Below are positions 42,883-51,952 of a stretch of DNA of 64,000 nt, piece after piece. Position 1 is the first letter of the stretch. Every line of letters begins with the position of its first letter. A program made the translations under genes and the position numbers. Below the pieces are notes generated by a model, which was given only the letters and a program-made list of their open reading frames with translations, had not been told where the DNA came from and did no database searches. The stretch is from Christensenella sp. UBA7588 (GTDB taxonomy: Bacteria; Bacillota; Clostridia; Christensenellales; CAG-917): positions 1 to 64,000 of the forward strand of contig DLKM01000026.1 in assembly GCA_002478945.1 (NCBI GenBank). The letters run 5' to 3'.

Positions 42883-43586
42883 ATTTGCTCCGTAAAGTAG
42901 TGAGTGCCTATGCGCACCCCCGACGTAATATATACAAATTCGGAGAGCAAAAGATTGGCTTTCACTCTCAAAGCGTGAGGAATCTGTCTATTCTCTCCGC
43001 TCAAATATTTTCTCGTTGTTTCGTCGATAGGAATATACCCGTCAAGCCCTTTGCAATGCTCGCAAACCACACCGTCCGAATCTTTGAAGTACGCCGTGCC
43101 TTCGAGATTGCACTTACACAGATTGCAATGCGCAAAATCAAGCTCGTTTCCGCATATTTTCAGCGTTTCGAGAAGGAAATCGGTCACGATTTCGTCCGTT
43201 TCCGTATCGGTATACGCAAGATTATTGAGCGTTTTGAGCGCGCATACGAACAGGTCGGGTTGAGGCTCTATCGACAGTTTTTGAAGCACCTCAAGCACCA
43301 AAGACGCCGCATAATAGCGGTCGATGTCCGCGGTAATGTTTGAAAAAGATTCGATTTGAGAACATTCCGTGATAACGTAACGTCCGCCTCTGCCCGAGAG
43401 AACGTAATCTCCGAAATTCATAGGCTCTGCGCTGTAACGGAGTTTTGCCTTGGGCTTGAGGCAACCTTTTGCGGTCGCGGTAATTTTTCCGCATTCAACG
43501 CCGACAAGAGTGACAATCATATCACTCTCATTGTAAGGCACCGCTCTCGTTGCGATTGCTTTAATTTTCAGGTCGGCTGTTTGCAT
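42879..43586 (-). CDS. recO: DNA repair protein RecO
   Basis: Loads RecA onto SSB-coated DNA with RecR. 235 residues: an N-terminal OB fold (about 1-80, TRAVPYNESDMIVTL), then a helical domain with a zinc finger CNLC...CEHC (about 150-175). It follows directly on the YqzL-like stop codon (TAA|ATG). The position era-yqzL-recO is standard in Firmicutes. Confidence 0.93.
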   Translation of the reverse strand: MQTADLKIKAIATRAVPYNESDMIVTLVGVECGKITATAKGCLKPKAKLRYSAEPMNFGDYVLSGRGGRYVITECSQIESFSNITADIDRYYAASLVLEVLQKLSIEPQPDLFVCALKTLNNLAYTDTETDEIVTDFLLETLKICGNELDFAHCNLCKCNLEGTAYFKDSDGVVCEHCKGLDGYIPIDETTRKYLSGENRQIPHALRVKANLLLSEFVYITSGVRIGTHYFTEQI

Positions 43587-43703
43587 TTAATCGCTTTTTC
43601 GTCGCGACCGATTCTCCTTGTTCTCTTTCAACGCGCGGTACATCTTGTACCAATCCACGTCTCCGGTTTTTGCAAACATATTCCACAACTCGTATTCGTT
43701 CAC
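43587..43703 (-). CDS. YqzL-like small protein
   Basis: 38 codons from a GTG. The sequence starts NEYELWNMFAKTGDVDWY, then KMYRALKENKEN and a basic tail. This matches YqzL-type proteins (aromatic residue, xxFxxTGxxxxYxxY) that sit between era and recO in many Firmicutes, exactly the place here. The stop codon abuts the recO ATG. No clear Shine-Dalgarno; the true start could be the internal ATG. Role unknown. Confidence 0.62.
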   Translation of the reverse strand: MNEYELWNMFAKTGDVDWYKMYRALKENKENRSRRKSD

Positions 43704-43751
43704 GATTGTAGAATGTGCAGAATCGGACGGATTATTCTTATCTTTTCGAAT

Positions 43752-44663
43752 TTAGTCTTTTTTCAGGGATTTGAGGTCGTATCCCAGTTCTTTCATAATG
43801 TAGTCGTTGTCGCGCCACTCGTCTTTCACTCTGACGTACAGAGTCAAAAACACTTGCATTCCTATCATTTGCTCGAGGTCTTTTCTTGCTTTCGTGGCAA
43901 TTTGTTTGAGCATCTCTCCGCCCTTGCCGATAACGATTGCTTTGTGCGATTGCTTTTCGCAGATTATGTCGGCGTCAATGTCGACTATGGGTTGTCCTTC
44001 TCTTTCCTCAAACTTGTTGATGTAAACGCCGATGCCGTAAGGCACTTCTTTGTCGAGAAGATAAAGAGCCTTTTCTCTTATAATCTCCGACGCCATAAAA
44101 CGCATACTGCTTTCGGTGTACATATCCTCGGGATACATCGGCACGCCCTCGGGCAACAAATCGACGAGTTCTTTTTTGAGAGGTTCGAGATTGTCCCCTT
44201 TCTTTGCGGAAATCGGCACGATTGCTTTGAGCGATTCGATGCCGTTGAGTTTTTGCAATGTCGCAAACATCGTCTCTCTCGTCACGCAATCTTCTTTGTT
44301 GAGCGCAACCACAACAGGCACTTTCTTTGCGTTTTTCTCCAAAAACTCGTAATCTTCTTTCTGCATACCTCTCGACGCGTCGATAACGTACACGACGCCG
44401 TCCACGTCTTTCATAGAATTATCAACCGCTTGCATCATATACTCTCCGAGATGATTGCGCACTTTGTGGATACCAGGAGTATCGATAAGCACCATTTGAT
44501 AATCGTCTCCGTTTACAATGCCGAGCAATTTATTTCTGGTGGTCTGCGGTCTCCACGATACGATTGACACTTTCTCTCCCACGAGAGCGTTGGTAAGCGT
44601 AGACTTGCCTGCGTTTGCAAGTCCTGCGATACAAATAAATCCGCTTTTGAAATTTTCGTACAT
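43752..44663 (-). CDS. era: GTPase Era
   Basis: Binds 16S rRNA and helps 30S assembly. 303 residues: G1 AGLANAGKST (Ala where most Era have Pro and Val), G2/switch TTRNKLLG, G3 DTPG near 57, G4 NKED near 120, G5 SAK near 150, then a C-terminal KH domain with IVIGKGGEMLKQI near 235. AAAGGTAAAT precedes the ATG. It lies downstream of ybeY, from which it is parted by a repeat block. Confidence 0.96.
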   Translation of the reverse strand: MYENFKSGFICIAGLANAGKSTLTNALVGEKVSIVSWRPQTTRNKLLGIVNGDDYQMVLIDTPGIHKVRNHLGEYMMQAVDNSMKDVDGVVYVIDASRGMQKEDYEFLEKNAKKVPVVVALNKEDCVTRETMFATLQKLNGIESLKAIVPISAKKGDNLEPLKKELVDLLPEGVPMYPEDMYTESSMRFMASEIIREKALYLLDKEVPYGIGVYINKFEEREGQPIVDIDADIICEKQSHKAIVIGKGGEMLKQIATKARKDLEQMIGMQVFLTLYVRVKDEWRDNDYIMKELGYDLKSLKKD

Positions 44664-44734
44664 ATATTTACCTTTCGTGTTAGTTTTATATAGCTTTACG
44701 CAACTTTGATTGAGTTGCAATAACTTTTAGCATA

Positions 44735-45072
44735 AATACAACTTTCCCCCTTCCTCAGGTGTTTCCCCTATTCCGTTCCCCCTCTGCGCAATGCTTGAGG
44801 GAACCCACGGAACCGCTCCGCGGGGGGACACACTCGGTCTTCGCATAAATAGGGACTTTCGTCTTATTATGTCACGCGCTTTGTGCGCCGCTACGCAACG
44901 GAATGGCGCAGTGCTTGTACTAATTCGTCAAGCTCGACACTCGATTTGCTCGCCGCCTTGCGGCTCGAATTCCGTCTCCGAATAAGGTTTATTTTATCAA
45001 CCTCAATGCCGCCTTGCGGCTCGAAATTCCGTCTCCGAATAAGAATACTAGGTGTGGGCAACGCCCACCCTC
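44735..45072 (+). repeat. Modular interspersed repeat, copy 3
   Basis: Opens with CCCCCTTCCTCAGGTGTTTCCCC and the GTTCCCCCTCTGCGCAATGC module. It continues with the core CATAAATAGGGAC, the GCTTTGTGCGCCGCTACGCAAC module and the 3' core. Its last part, GCCGCCTTGCGGCTCGAA plus TTCCGTCTCCGAATAAG, is present twice in tandem (about 44956-44995 and 45008-45045). It ends with the GTGTGGGCAACGCCCACCC hairpin also found in copy 2. It fills the gap between ybeY and era. Confidence 0.8.
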
Positions 45073-45077
45073 AATTA

Positions 45078-45554
45078 TTATTTCTCGTTTCTTTTTAGGT
45101 TTACCATAGCCATAATCGCTTTTTGATGAGCAATCATAACTTTTTCGTCGGCAGGTTCGATATGGTCAAATCCGAGAATGTGCAAAAAGCCGTGACACGC
45201 CAAAAAGCCCAACTCTCTCGCATAAGAGTGTCCGTATTCTTCGGCTTGTTGCATCGCTCTTTGACGACAAATCATTATCGAGCCGAGCATAACTTTTTTT
45301 CCGTCGAAATCGCAAGCGGAAAAATCTTGCGGATATACGGGCAAATCGAGCGGAGCAAAACACGGAAAACTCAATACGTCCGTCACTTTGTCCACGCCTC
45401 TTGCTTCTCTGTTGAGGTCTCTTATGGTTTCTTCGTCGACGATAGTGATGTCCGTCACGAAGAAATCTCGTTGTTTCAGATGTCTGAAACACGCTTTTTC
45501 CACTCTTTTTATCAGCATTTTTTCGCTGAATTTTGCACCCGAAATTCTAATCAT
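45078..45554 (-). CDS. ybeY: rRNA maturation endoribonuclease YbeY
   Basis: 158-residue zinc-dependent RNase for 16S 3'-end maturation and ribosome quality control. The metal motif HGFLHILGFDH (about 120-130) gives three His and the core. The N-terminal part carries TDVLSFP near 60, another family hallmark. It is 21 bp downstream of pgpH. Confidence 0.96.
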   Translation of the reverse strand: MIRISGAKFSEKMLIKRVEKACFRHLKQRDFFVTDITIVDEETIRDLNREARGVDKVTDVLSFPCFAPLDLPVYPQDFSACDFDGKKVMLGSIMICRQRAMQQAEEYGHSYARELGFLACHGFLHILGFDHIEPADEKVMIAHQKAIMAMVNLKRNEK

Positions 45555-45575
45555 AATCTTTTGCGGAGTTTCGTT

Positions 45576-47066
45576 TTATTTTTTGAAAGTAGCCGTTCTG
45601 CTTTTCTTTTCGTAATTGATTCTGCCGTGATGAATGGACGGAAGAACTTCGATAATCGTACGCTTGATAATAGCGATGTCTCCCATCGTGATGGGGCATT
45701 CGTCAAACTGACGAAGTTCCAACTTTTCGTCAACGAGCTTGTTGATACGAGCCTCGAACTCCTCTTTCGTATCGGGCATATACGCACGCATTGCCGCTTC
45801 GATTGTATCCGAAATCATAATGATTGCCGCGATTTTCGTCTGAGGCTTCGGACCTGCGTAGGTATATTTGTCGACTGCAAGGTCGCCCTCCTCTTTGAGC
45901 GTCAAAGCCTTGCGGTAGAAATATCCGACGGGAGACGTGCCGTGATGCTCTCTGCAAATTGCGACTATCTCTTGCGGAAGTCTGTTTTGTTTTGCCAAAA
46001 TCTCTCCGAAAAGCGTGTGCGAAGTTATCATACTGACGCTGACTTCGGGGATAAGTTCGTCGTGAGGGTTATAGGAAGATTGATTCTCGCTGAAGTAAAT
46101 CGGGGCTTTCAACTTTCCTATATCGTGATAGTAAGCGGCGCATCTTGCCATATTGGGGTTCTCCCCTATAGCCGATGCACACGCTTCCGCGAGGTTACCA
46201 ACAACCAACGAGTGATTGAACGTACCCGGAGCTTCGCTTGCAAGTCTCTTGAGCAAGGGGTTGGAAAGATTGCACAATTCGTTGAGTCTGAAATCGTCCG
46301 CGATGTTGAACACGCCCTCGAAGATTGCCACGAGAGGCATAAACACCAGCGAAGCCGCTACGTTTGCACCGTAAGAATTGAGGAAGTTCCAAAGCAGATT
46401 TATCGAGGTATCTCCCGACGCGAGCGTGAGCATAATCACGAGAGGCTGAATAATCAGCGGAGTCGCAAGCGATACCAACAGGAATTTTAGTCTCGTAAGA
46501 TGCTTTTTCTCATAGAAATTCACGATAATCGCGCACAAACTGTTGCAAATCAGCGACGACATAACCGGAGCGAAGGGATAAACTTCGGGGTTCATCATAT
46601 AAGAAACGATAAGCAACAAACCCACCGTACAAGTCGCAAGCGTTGCCGACCTGCGGTCGATAAGCTCGATAAGCACGAGTGTGGCAAGCGAAATAGGCAT
46701 TGCGTAGATATTGAGGCCTTCGATTTGCGGAACGCCGATACACGCAAAGAACGTAAGTACGATAAGAATGACCGTGAGATAGAAATCTCTCGTACTCGTA
46801 CCCTTTTTCTCCGTATAACGATAAATGCCTGCAAGCAAAATCATCATCAAAGCGACTGCCGTAACAAGACGACCTGCCGTCGACAAAGCGTTTGCGGCAG
46901 TAAAAGCAGCCATAAAATCTCCGACGATGTAAAACGCAAAGAGCATCATACCGACGCCTGCGACTATTGCGCCCATAAAGCATTGTCCGAAATATCTTGA
47001 AACCTTTCGCCTTGCAAGGGCTTTTTCCTTTTCGGCTCTCGAAATATCTCTAATATCGTCTATCAT
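45576..47066 (-). CDS. pgpH: HD-domain cyclic-di-AMP phosphodiesterase, PgpH/YqfF type, short form
   Basis: 496 residues. Seven predicted helices (about 30-260) are followed by a cytoplasmic HD domain with HDIGKL near 308, the pair NHSLVVGNLAEA upstream, and HHGTSPV near 365. The intracellular part cleaves c-di-AMP in PgpH. Usual PgpH/YqfF proteins are about 700 residues with an extracellular 7TM-HDED domain before the first bundle. Here the protein starts just before the membrane bundle, so that sensor is absent. It lies between phoH and ybeY, the standard order. Confidence 0.92.
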   Translation of the reverse strand: MIDDIRDISRAEKEKALARRKVSRYFGQCFMGAIVAGVGMMLFAFYIVGDFMAAFTAANALSTAGRLVTAVALMMILLAGIYRYTEKKGTSTRDFYLTVILIVLTFFACIGVPQIEGLNIYAMPISLATLVLIELIDRRSATLATCTVGLLLIVSYMMNPEVYPFAPVMSSLICNSLCAIIVNFYEKKHLTRLKFLLVSLATPLIIQPLVIMLTLASGDTSINLLWNFLNSYGANVAASLVFMPLVAIFEGVFNIADDFRLNELCNLSNPLLKRLASEAPGTFNHSLVVGNLAEACASAIGENPNMARCAAYYHDIGKLKAPIYFSENQSSYNPHDELIPEVSVSMITSHTLFGEILAKQNRLPQEIVAICREHHGTSPVGYFYRKALTLKEEGDLAVDKYTYAGPKPQTKIAAIIMISDTIEAAMRAYMPDTKEEFEARINKLVDEKLELRQFDECPITMGDIAIIKRTIIEVLPSIHHGRINYEKKSRTATFKK

Positions 47067-47069
47067 AAT

Positions 47070-48053
47070 TTATTCTCCTGCGGAATCTCCGTCGACATTT
47101 CGTCTCGCGTTTTCCGCTCTTTCGTATGCTTGAATTATTTTCGTAACCAACTCGTGCCTTACGACGTCCTTTGCCGTCAATCGCACGATTTCTATTCCCT
47201 CTACGTCTTTAAGCACGTTGAGTGCGTCTGCCATACCGCTCGTAACGTTGTGAGGAAGGTCTATCTGCGTAATATCTCCCGTCACGACGATGCGGCTGTT
47301 TTCGCCCATTCTCGTAAGGAACATTTTCATCTGCTCTCTCGTCGTGTTCTGCGCCTCGTCGAGAATGATGAAACTGTTTGAAAGCGTTCGACCTCTCATA
47401 TATGCCAGAGGCGCAATCTCGATACTGCCTCTCTCTATGTGGCGAAGATACGCTTCCTGCCCCATCATCTCCTGCAACGCGTCGAAAAGCGGTCTGAGAT
47501 ACGGGTCTACCTTTTCGTTGAGGTCTCCCGGCAAAAAGCCGAGTTTCTCTCCTGCCTCCACCGCAGGTCTCGTGAGAATGATTTTGTCAATCTCCTTATT
47601 TTTGAGCGCGTAAACGGCAAGCGCAACCGCAAGATACGTTTTGCCCGTACCCGCGGGTCCCACGCCGAAAACGATGCTGTTTTTCTTTATAGCGTCGACG
47701 TACTGCTTTTGACCGAGCGTTTTCGGACGAATGATTTTGCCTCGTGCGGTAATTGCCACAGTACCCATCAAATCGTTTACGTCAAAGTCTTTGCCTGCTT
47801 TTGCGTATCCGATGACCATACTCACTTGTTGCGCCTTGAGAGGCTGCTTTTCGCTCAGTTTTTCAAGAGCGTCTATGGCGCGCATCGCGCCTTCCACGTC
47901 CTTTTCCTCTCCGCTTATTTTCACGCTCGAGCCGAGCGCGAACACGTCCACGTCAAAAGCGTCGGTAAGCCTCTCGATATTCTCGTCAAGCTCTCCGAAC
48001 ACGCTCATCATCGTTTCATATTTTTCAAAATGCTTTTCTTTTTGCACTTTCAC
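47070..48053 (-). CDS. phoH: PhoH-like ATPase
   Basis: 327 residues: an N-terminal KH-like region, then a P-loop ATPase with Walker A GPAGTGKTYLA near 135 and Walker B IILDEAQN near 230, followed by GDITQID. Associated with RNA metabolism together with YbeY; exact role open. Its start overlaps the yqfD stop by 4 bp. Confidence 0.95.
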   Translation of the reverse strand: MKVQKEKHFEKYETMMSVFGELDENIERLTDAFDVDVFALGSSVKISGEEKDVEGAMRAIDALEKLSEKQPLKAQQVSMVIGYAKAGKDFDVNDLMGTVAITARGKIIRPKTLGQKQYVDAIKKNSIVFGVGPAGTGKTYLAVALAVYALKNKEIDKIILTRPAVEAGEKLGFLPGDLNEKVDPYLRPLFDALQEMMGQEAYLRHIERGSIEIAPLAYMRGRTLSNSFIILDEAQNTTREQMKMFLTRMGENSRIVVTGDITQIDLPHNVTSGMADALNVLKDVEGIEIVRLTAKDVVRHELVTKIIQAYERAENARRNVDGDSAGE

Positions 48054-49372
48054 GCTATAGATTCCTCCGCTTCTACGGTTACGTCAACCACGACTCCCCC
48101 GTCCACGTTCTTCACATCGTAATAAACGTTCAATACCTTTGCGCTCTCCTCGAACTCTGTCGCAAGCACGGAAAACGCCTTCCGTTTCATACTTTCTTCG
48201 TCGAGATTGTTCTCGACTTTGCTTATCGTCAGTTGTCTGAAAGTATACTCGTATATTTTCATCGGCAACATAAAGCCGTAATCTCTTACCGACGTTGCCA
48301 ACTCGTAACACTCGTACGGACTTTGCGGAGTTTTCGGAACTTTTCCGAACATACCGAGTCTTGTGAGAGTCTTTTGTTCGCCGTACTCCTTGACGGTCTC
48401 CTCTGTGGGGAAATATACGCTCTTTTTGTAATACACTTTGCCGAAAGCGTATCCCCTTGCAAGAGACGGAATTTTGGAATCTCCGTATTCGACGAATCCG
48501 TCTATAAGCACGTCTCCCGCTTTGACTACGTCTCCGTACTTTTTTATTGCCGTGCCGCCCTCGACGATTATTCTGGTAACGACCGCAGTCTTTGTTGCCT
48601 TGACGCTCGAGCCTTGCATTTGAGCGAAACTCTCTTTGGGCAACTCGCTTTTTATCACTATGTCGAAATGCGTACCGTTTCTCTTTACGCTTGCAAACGC
48701 AACGCCGTCAAGCTCTGTCAACGCTTTTTCAAGTTCGTTACCGTCGATGTCGGACGCTTTCGCGCCGCTTTCCGCTCCGTACTCGGATAGTATGTCGGAA
48801 ATCTGCCGTTTTAATGCCTCGTTAGGCTCGACTGCGCCCGCATAGCGCACGCTTACGCGCGTGACGAAACTCGAATAAATCGCAAACGCCACCACCCCTA
48901 CGCATATTCCGACGACAACGCCGAATCTCGCAACGGTCCTTAAAGCGGAAGGCACTACGCCCCCTATCCTAACTATTTTATAATCATAGCATAAGTTATC
49001 TAATAATGCAATAATCTTGTCGCAATGTTTTGAATCAATAAAAAAGCGCACTCCATCGGGCGTGGTTTGCACGTCCGAAACACGACAAATCTTTGAAATC
49101 GCGGCAAGCGCGCGCACTCCGTATTTTGACGAAATTTCTAGTTGCGTTTTTCCGAACTTTGCAAGAATATTATGCAATCTATCGTGCCTGATAGCAGATT
49201 TTCGCTCGATAATTCCGACAAATTTTCCAAAAAAACTTATTTCGCGACTTTTTTTCTCTTTTTTCTTGCTTTTTCGAGCATCTATAACGGTATTTTTAGT
49301 TTTCGCATCGGTTGCGTCGACGCGCTTACGCGTTTTGTTTAAACGCGATACTTTCGACTTCTCCCTCGACAT
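48050..49372 (-). CDS. yqfD: Sporulation-associated protein YqfD
   Basis: 440 residues. A basic N-terminal extension (about 1-50) is followed by a soluble part and one transmembrane helix near 148-170. A long extracytoplasmic domain follows with GDVVKAGDVLIDG and the KxxP-rich end. YqfD is needed for forespore/mother-cell function in Bacillus relatives. The strong site GGAGGAGGGG supports this start, which overlaps yqfC by 47 bp. Confidence 0.9.
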   Translation of the reverse strand: MSREKSKVSRLNKTRKRVDATDAKTKNTVIDARKSKKKEKKSREISFFGKFVGIIERKSAIRHDRLHNILAKFGKTQLEISSKYGVRALAAISKICRVSDVQTTPDGVRFFIDSKHCDKIIALLDNLCYDYKIVRIGGVVPSALRTVARFGVVVGICVGVVAFAIYSSFVTRVSVRYAGAVEPNEALKRQISDILSEYGAESGAKASDIDGNELEKALTELDGVAFASVKRNGTHFDIVIKSELPKESFAQMQGSSVKATKTAVVTRIIVEGGTAIKKYGDVVKAGDVLIDGFVEYGDSKIPSLARGYAFGKVYYKKSVYFPTEETVKEYGEQKTLTRLGMFGKVPKTPQSPYECYELATSVRDYGFMLPMKIYEYTFRQLTISKVENNLDEESMKRKAFSVLATEFEESAKVLNVYYDVKNVDGGVVVDVTVEAEESIA

Positions 49373-49586
49373 ATACGTCCCCTCCTCCTATTTCGGCAAT
49401 AGAAAGTTCCTTGCCCGTTATCGTCAAAACGTCGGAGCCGACTTTGATTTTGAGCTCGTTTGCGGTTGCTTCGTTCACTCTCTTTACTCCGCTTACGACG
49501 AGTTTGTGCCTTCCGAGCATATTGAGCGCAAACGGAAACATCTCGTCTTTTACGTTGAGTTTTCTTTTTATTTCATCCTTAAACAT
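49326..49586 (-). CDS. yqfC: YqfC-family sporulation protein
   Basis: 86 residues of beta-rich sequence (FALNMLGRHKLVVSGVKRV, DVLTITGKELSIAEIGGGDVYVEGEV) typical of YabP/YqfC-family proteins. It heads the operon yqfC-yqfD-phoH-pgpH-ybeY. There is no Shine-Dalgarno before the ATG. Confidence 0.88.
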   Translation of the reverse strand: MFKDEIKRKLNVKDEMFPFALNMLGRHKLVVSGVKRVNEATANELKIKVGSDVLTITGKELSIAEIGGGDVYVEGEVESIAFKQNA

Positions 49587-49655
49587 AATAAATGTATATG
49601 TAAAAATTTTCGATACATTAACTTTCAACTCAAAAACTCTCTCGACATAAAAAAC

Positions 49656-49684
49656 GCCCCTTGCACGCAATTTGTGCAAGGGGC
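49656..49684 (-). terminator. Terminator of dnaB
   Basis: GCCCCTTGCAC ... GTGCAAGGGGC with a 7-base loop followed on the minus strand by a T run. Confidence 0.92.
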
Positions 49685-49704
49685 TTAAATATTCGTTTTG
49701 TTTG

Positions 49705-51318
49705 TCAGAACGGCATATCTTCGTCGTCTGTCGTATCGTCGTCCACATATTCGTCGTCGACGTACTCGTCGTCCTCAAACGGAGCGTCGTCGTCACTCGG
49801 CGCAGGAGCGTCCTCCGCCTTGTCGTCGAACGGCATCGCAAACGGCATATCTCCTGCGTCTGCGGCAACTTCTTTCAAATCGTCGGTAACGTCCGAAATG
49901 GATTTCATATCCATACCGCTCTCGTCGTCTTTCTTTTTAGGCTCGTCGTAAATGTACTCCGTGGTGTTTGCGTTTTGGTCTACGCACTCCTTGAAAGACG
50001 TGGTTGCGCCGTCCCAATCGAGCTTGATTTCGCCGATTTCGCCGTTTCTGTTTTTCTTTACGTCGAGAATAACCTCGTTTGCCGGCAACGCTTTATTATA
50101 AGTCCACGGTTTATTGAGGAACATAACCACGTCGGCGTCTTGTTCGATTGAACCCGATTCGCGAAGGTCGGAAAGTTGCGGCGTGTGGTCGTTACGTTGT
50201 TCCACGCCACGGGACATTTGCGAAAGAAGAATAATCGGACAGTTGAGTTCCTTTGCGTATATCTTCATTTTTCTCGACATATCGCTGACTTCGACCTGAC
50301 GGCTTTCGGCGGCTCTGCCGTTTTTGCTTGCGGTCATAAGTTGCAAATAGTCGATAATTACGAGGTCGAGACCTTTTTCGCGTTTAAGACGTCTGCACTT
50401 CGACAATACGTCGGCAGGTCCGTTCATCGAGTAATCGTCGATGTAAATATCCGTTGCAAGCAACGCGCGGTAGCCGTTGTAAAGTTTTTTATAATCGGTT
50501 TGAGTAAGTCCGCCTCTCGTGTCCATCTTCTTGCTTTCGACTTTTGATATGTAAGCAAGCATACGTTTTGCGAGCAAATCGGCAGGCATTTCGAGTGAGA
50601 AAATAGCCACTTTTTTGCCGTGATTGATTGCTACGTTTGCGGCAATATTCAGCGCAAAAGCCGTTTTACCGACGGACGGACGAGCGGCTATAAGCACCAT
50701 TTCGCCGGGTTTCAATCCGTGCGTGAGATTGTCGAAAGTCGGGAAATCGATGTAAATCGTATTCTTGGGAACGTTGCCCGTCTGTGCGTCTTGTATGTTT
50801 TTGAGCGCAAGAGCGGCTGCGTCGTCTACTTTTTCGAGAGCTTTTTCGCTCGTCTGCTCCGCAATGGCGTAAACGAGTTTTTCGGCATTGTCGAGAGCGT
50901 CCGTGCCGTTTTCGCATTCATAGCCGTATTTTGCGATATTATTGCCTGCCTCGATAACCTTTCTCGTGAGGCTGTCGCGCTTGATAATGCTTGCGTAATA
51001 CTCGCCGTTTGCCGCAGATACGACGCCTTCGGCAAGTTCGCTCAAATAAGAAACGGAGCCGACCTCGTCAAGTTGTCCTTTGACGTCGAGCGCGTCGCAT
51101 ACGGAAACCGTGTCTATAGGTTTGCTCTCCATCTGGAGTTGCTTCATCGCGGCAAAAATCAGCCTGTTTTGCGCAAGATAAAAATCATCGACGGACAGCG
51201 TCGGAATTATAATATCCGCCGCTTTGTTATCAATGAGGATTGCGCCAAGCACCGACGCTTCCGCGTCGACGTTGTTGGGCATACCTCTGCTCACTCTCTT
51301 GTTTTCTTCTTTTGCCAT
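49705..51318 (-). CDS. dnaB: Replicative DNA helicase with SSB-like acidic tail
   Basis: 537 residues. The N-terminal helical domain (about 15-115) and linker are followed by a RecA-like motor with Walker A ARPSVGKT (212-219), Walker B-type LVIIDYLQLM near 325, and the RNR arginine-finger region. Residues 455-537 are an unusual extension: acidic, disordered, with DMPF (490-493), MPF (495-497), DAPF (511-514) and a final EDMPF. The end closely resembles the SSB C-terminal tip (DDDIPF). It overlaps the upstream lipoprotein gene by 28 bp. Confidence 0.96.
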   Translation of the reverse strand: MAKEENKRVSRGMPNNVDAEASVLGAILIDNKAADIIIPTLSVDDFYLAQNRLIFAAMKQLQMESKPIDTVSVCDALDVKGQLDEVGSVSYLSELAEGVVSAANGEYYASIIKRDSLTRKVIEAGNNIAKYGYECENGTDALDNAEKLVYAIAEQTSEKALEKVDDAAALALKNIQDAQTGNVPKNTIYIDFPTFDNLTHGLKPGEMVLIAARPSVGKTAFALNIAANVAINHGKKVAIFSLEMPADLLAKRMLAYISKVESKKMDTRGGLTQTDYKKLYNGYRALLATDIYIDDYSMNGPADVLSKCRRLKREKGLDLVIIDYLQLMTASKNGRAAESRQVEVSDMSRKMKIYAKELNCPIILLSQMSRGVEQRNDHTPQLSDLRESGSIEQDADVVMFLNKPWTYNKALPANEVILDVKKNRNGEIGEIKLDWDGATTSFKECVDQNANTTEYIYDEPKKKDDESGMDMKSISDVTDDLKEVAADAGDMPFAMPFDDKAEDAPAPSDDDAPFEDDEYVDDEYVDDDTTDDEDMPF

Positions 51319-51929
51319 ACTCTGCCCTTAACGACGAAATACACGATTAACACGATAAGCCCCGCACCCAACACGCATCCGAGCAAAGTGCCGTACCAAC
51401 CGGCGGCGTTTGCGCTCTTTAACGTGAGAGTGAACGTCTGACTTTCGGCGGTCTCGTCAAGCTCGAACAGGTGCGTATAAGTTCTGTTTTTACTCGAGAC
51501 TTCTCCGTCGCTTTTTATAGATTTATAGATTGTATCATACCTTATAACCACTTTCAAGCGATTATATTGCACGCCGTCGTATATAAGCCTGTCTTGTGGT
51601 ACGACGCTTTGCACGGCACTAAATATCCGTGCGGATTCAACGGCGATATACGTCTCGCTCGTACGATAAAAGGAAGATTTTTCGATTTCCTTACTTGTCC
51701 AAACCGTCGTCGCGTCGGGGACTTTTTCGTCCGTTTGCGAAAAAGTGAGATAGACGTACGCGGTCTGTTCTTCCTCTGAAAACGCTATTTCGTACAGATA
51801 CAAATCTCTTTGCACTTCTCCTTCGTCATCGGACGAGTTGTCGCACGCCGTCAAAAAGACGGCGCAAAGCGCGATTGTCAAAACAATCGCAACAACCAAT
51901 CCTGATATTCTCGGAAATTTGCTTTTCAT
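51291..51929 (-). CDS. Membrane lipoprotein of unknown function
   Basis: 212 residues. N-terminal signal peptide with lipobox VFLTAC, an extracytoplasmic domain (about 30-175), then a C-terminal transmembrane helix (about 180-202) and a basic tail WQKKKTRE. Anchoring at both ends is unusual for a lipoprotein. It overlaps dnaB by 28 bp, so the two are co-transcribed. Confidence 0.75.
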   Translation of the reverse strand: MKSKFPRISGLVVAIVLTIALCAVFLTACDNSSDDEGEVQRDLYLYEIAFSEEEQTAYVYLTFSQTDEKVPDATTVWTSKEIEKSSFYRTSETYIAVESARIFSAVQSVVPQDRLIYDGVQYNRLKVVIRYDTIYKSIKSDGEVSSKNRTYTHLFELDETAESQTFTLTLKSANAAGWYGTLLGCVLGAGLIVLIVYFVVKGRVWQKKKTRE

Positions 51930-51952
51930 AATGCGATAAAACCTATCCTCGA

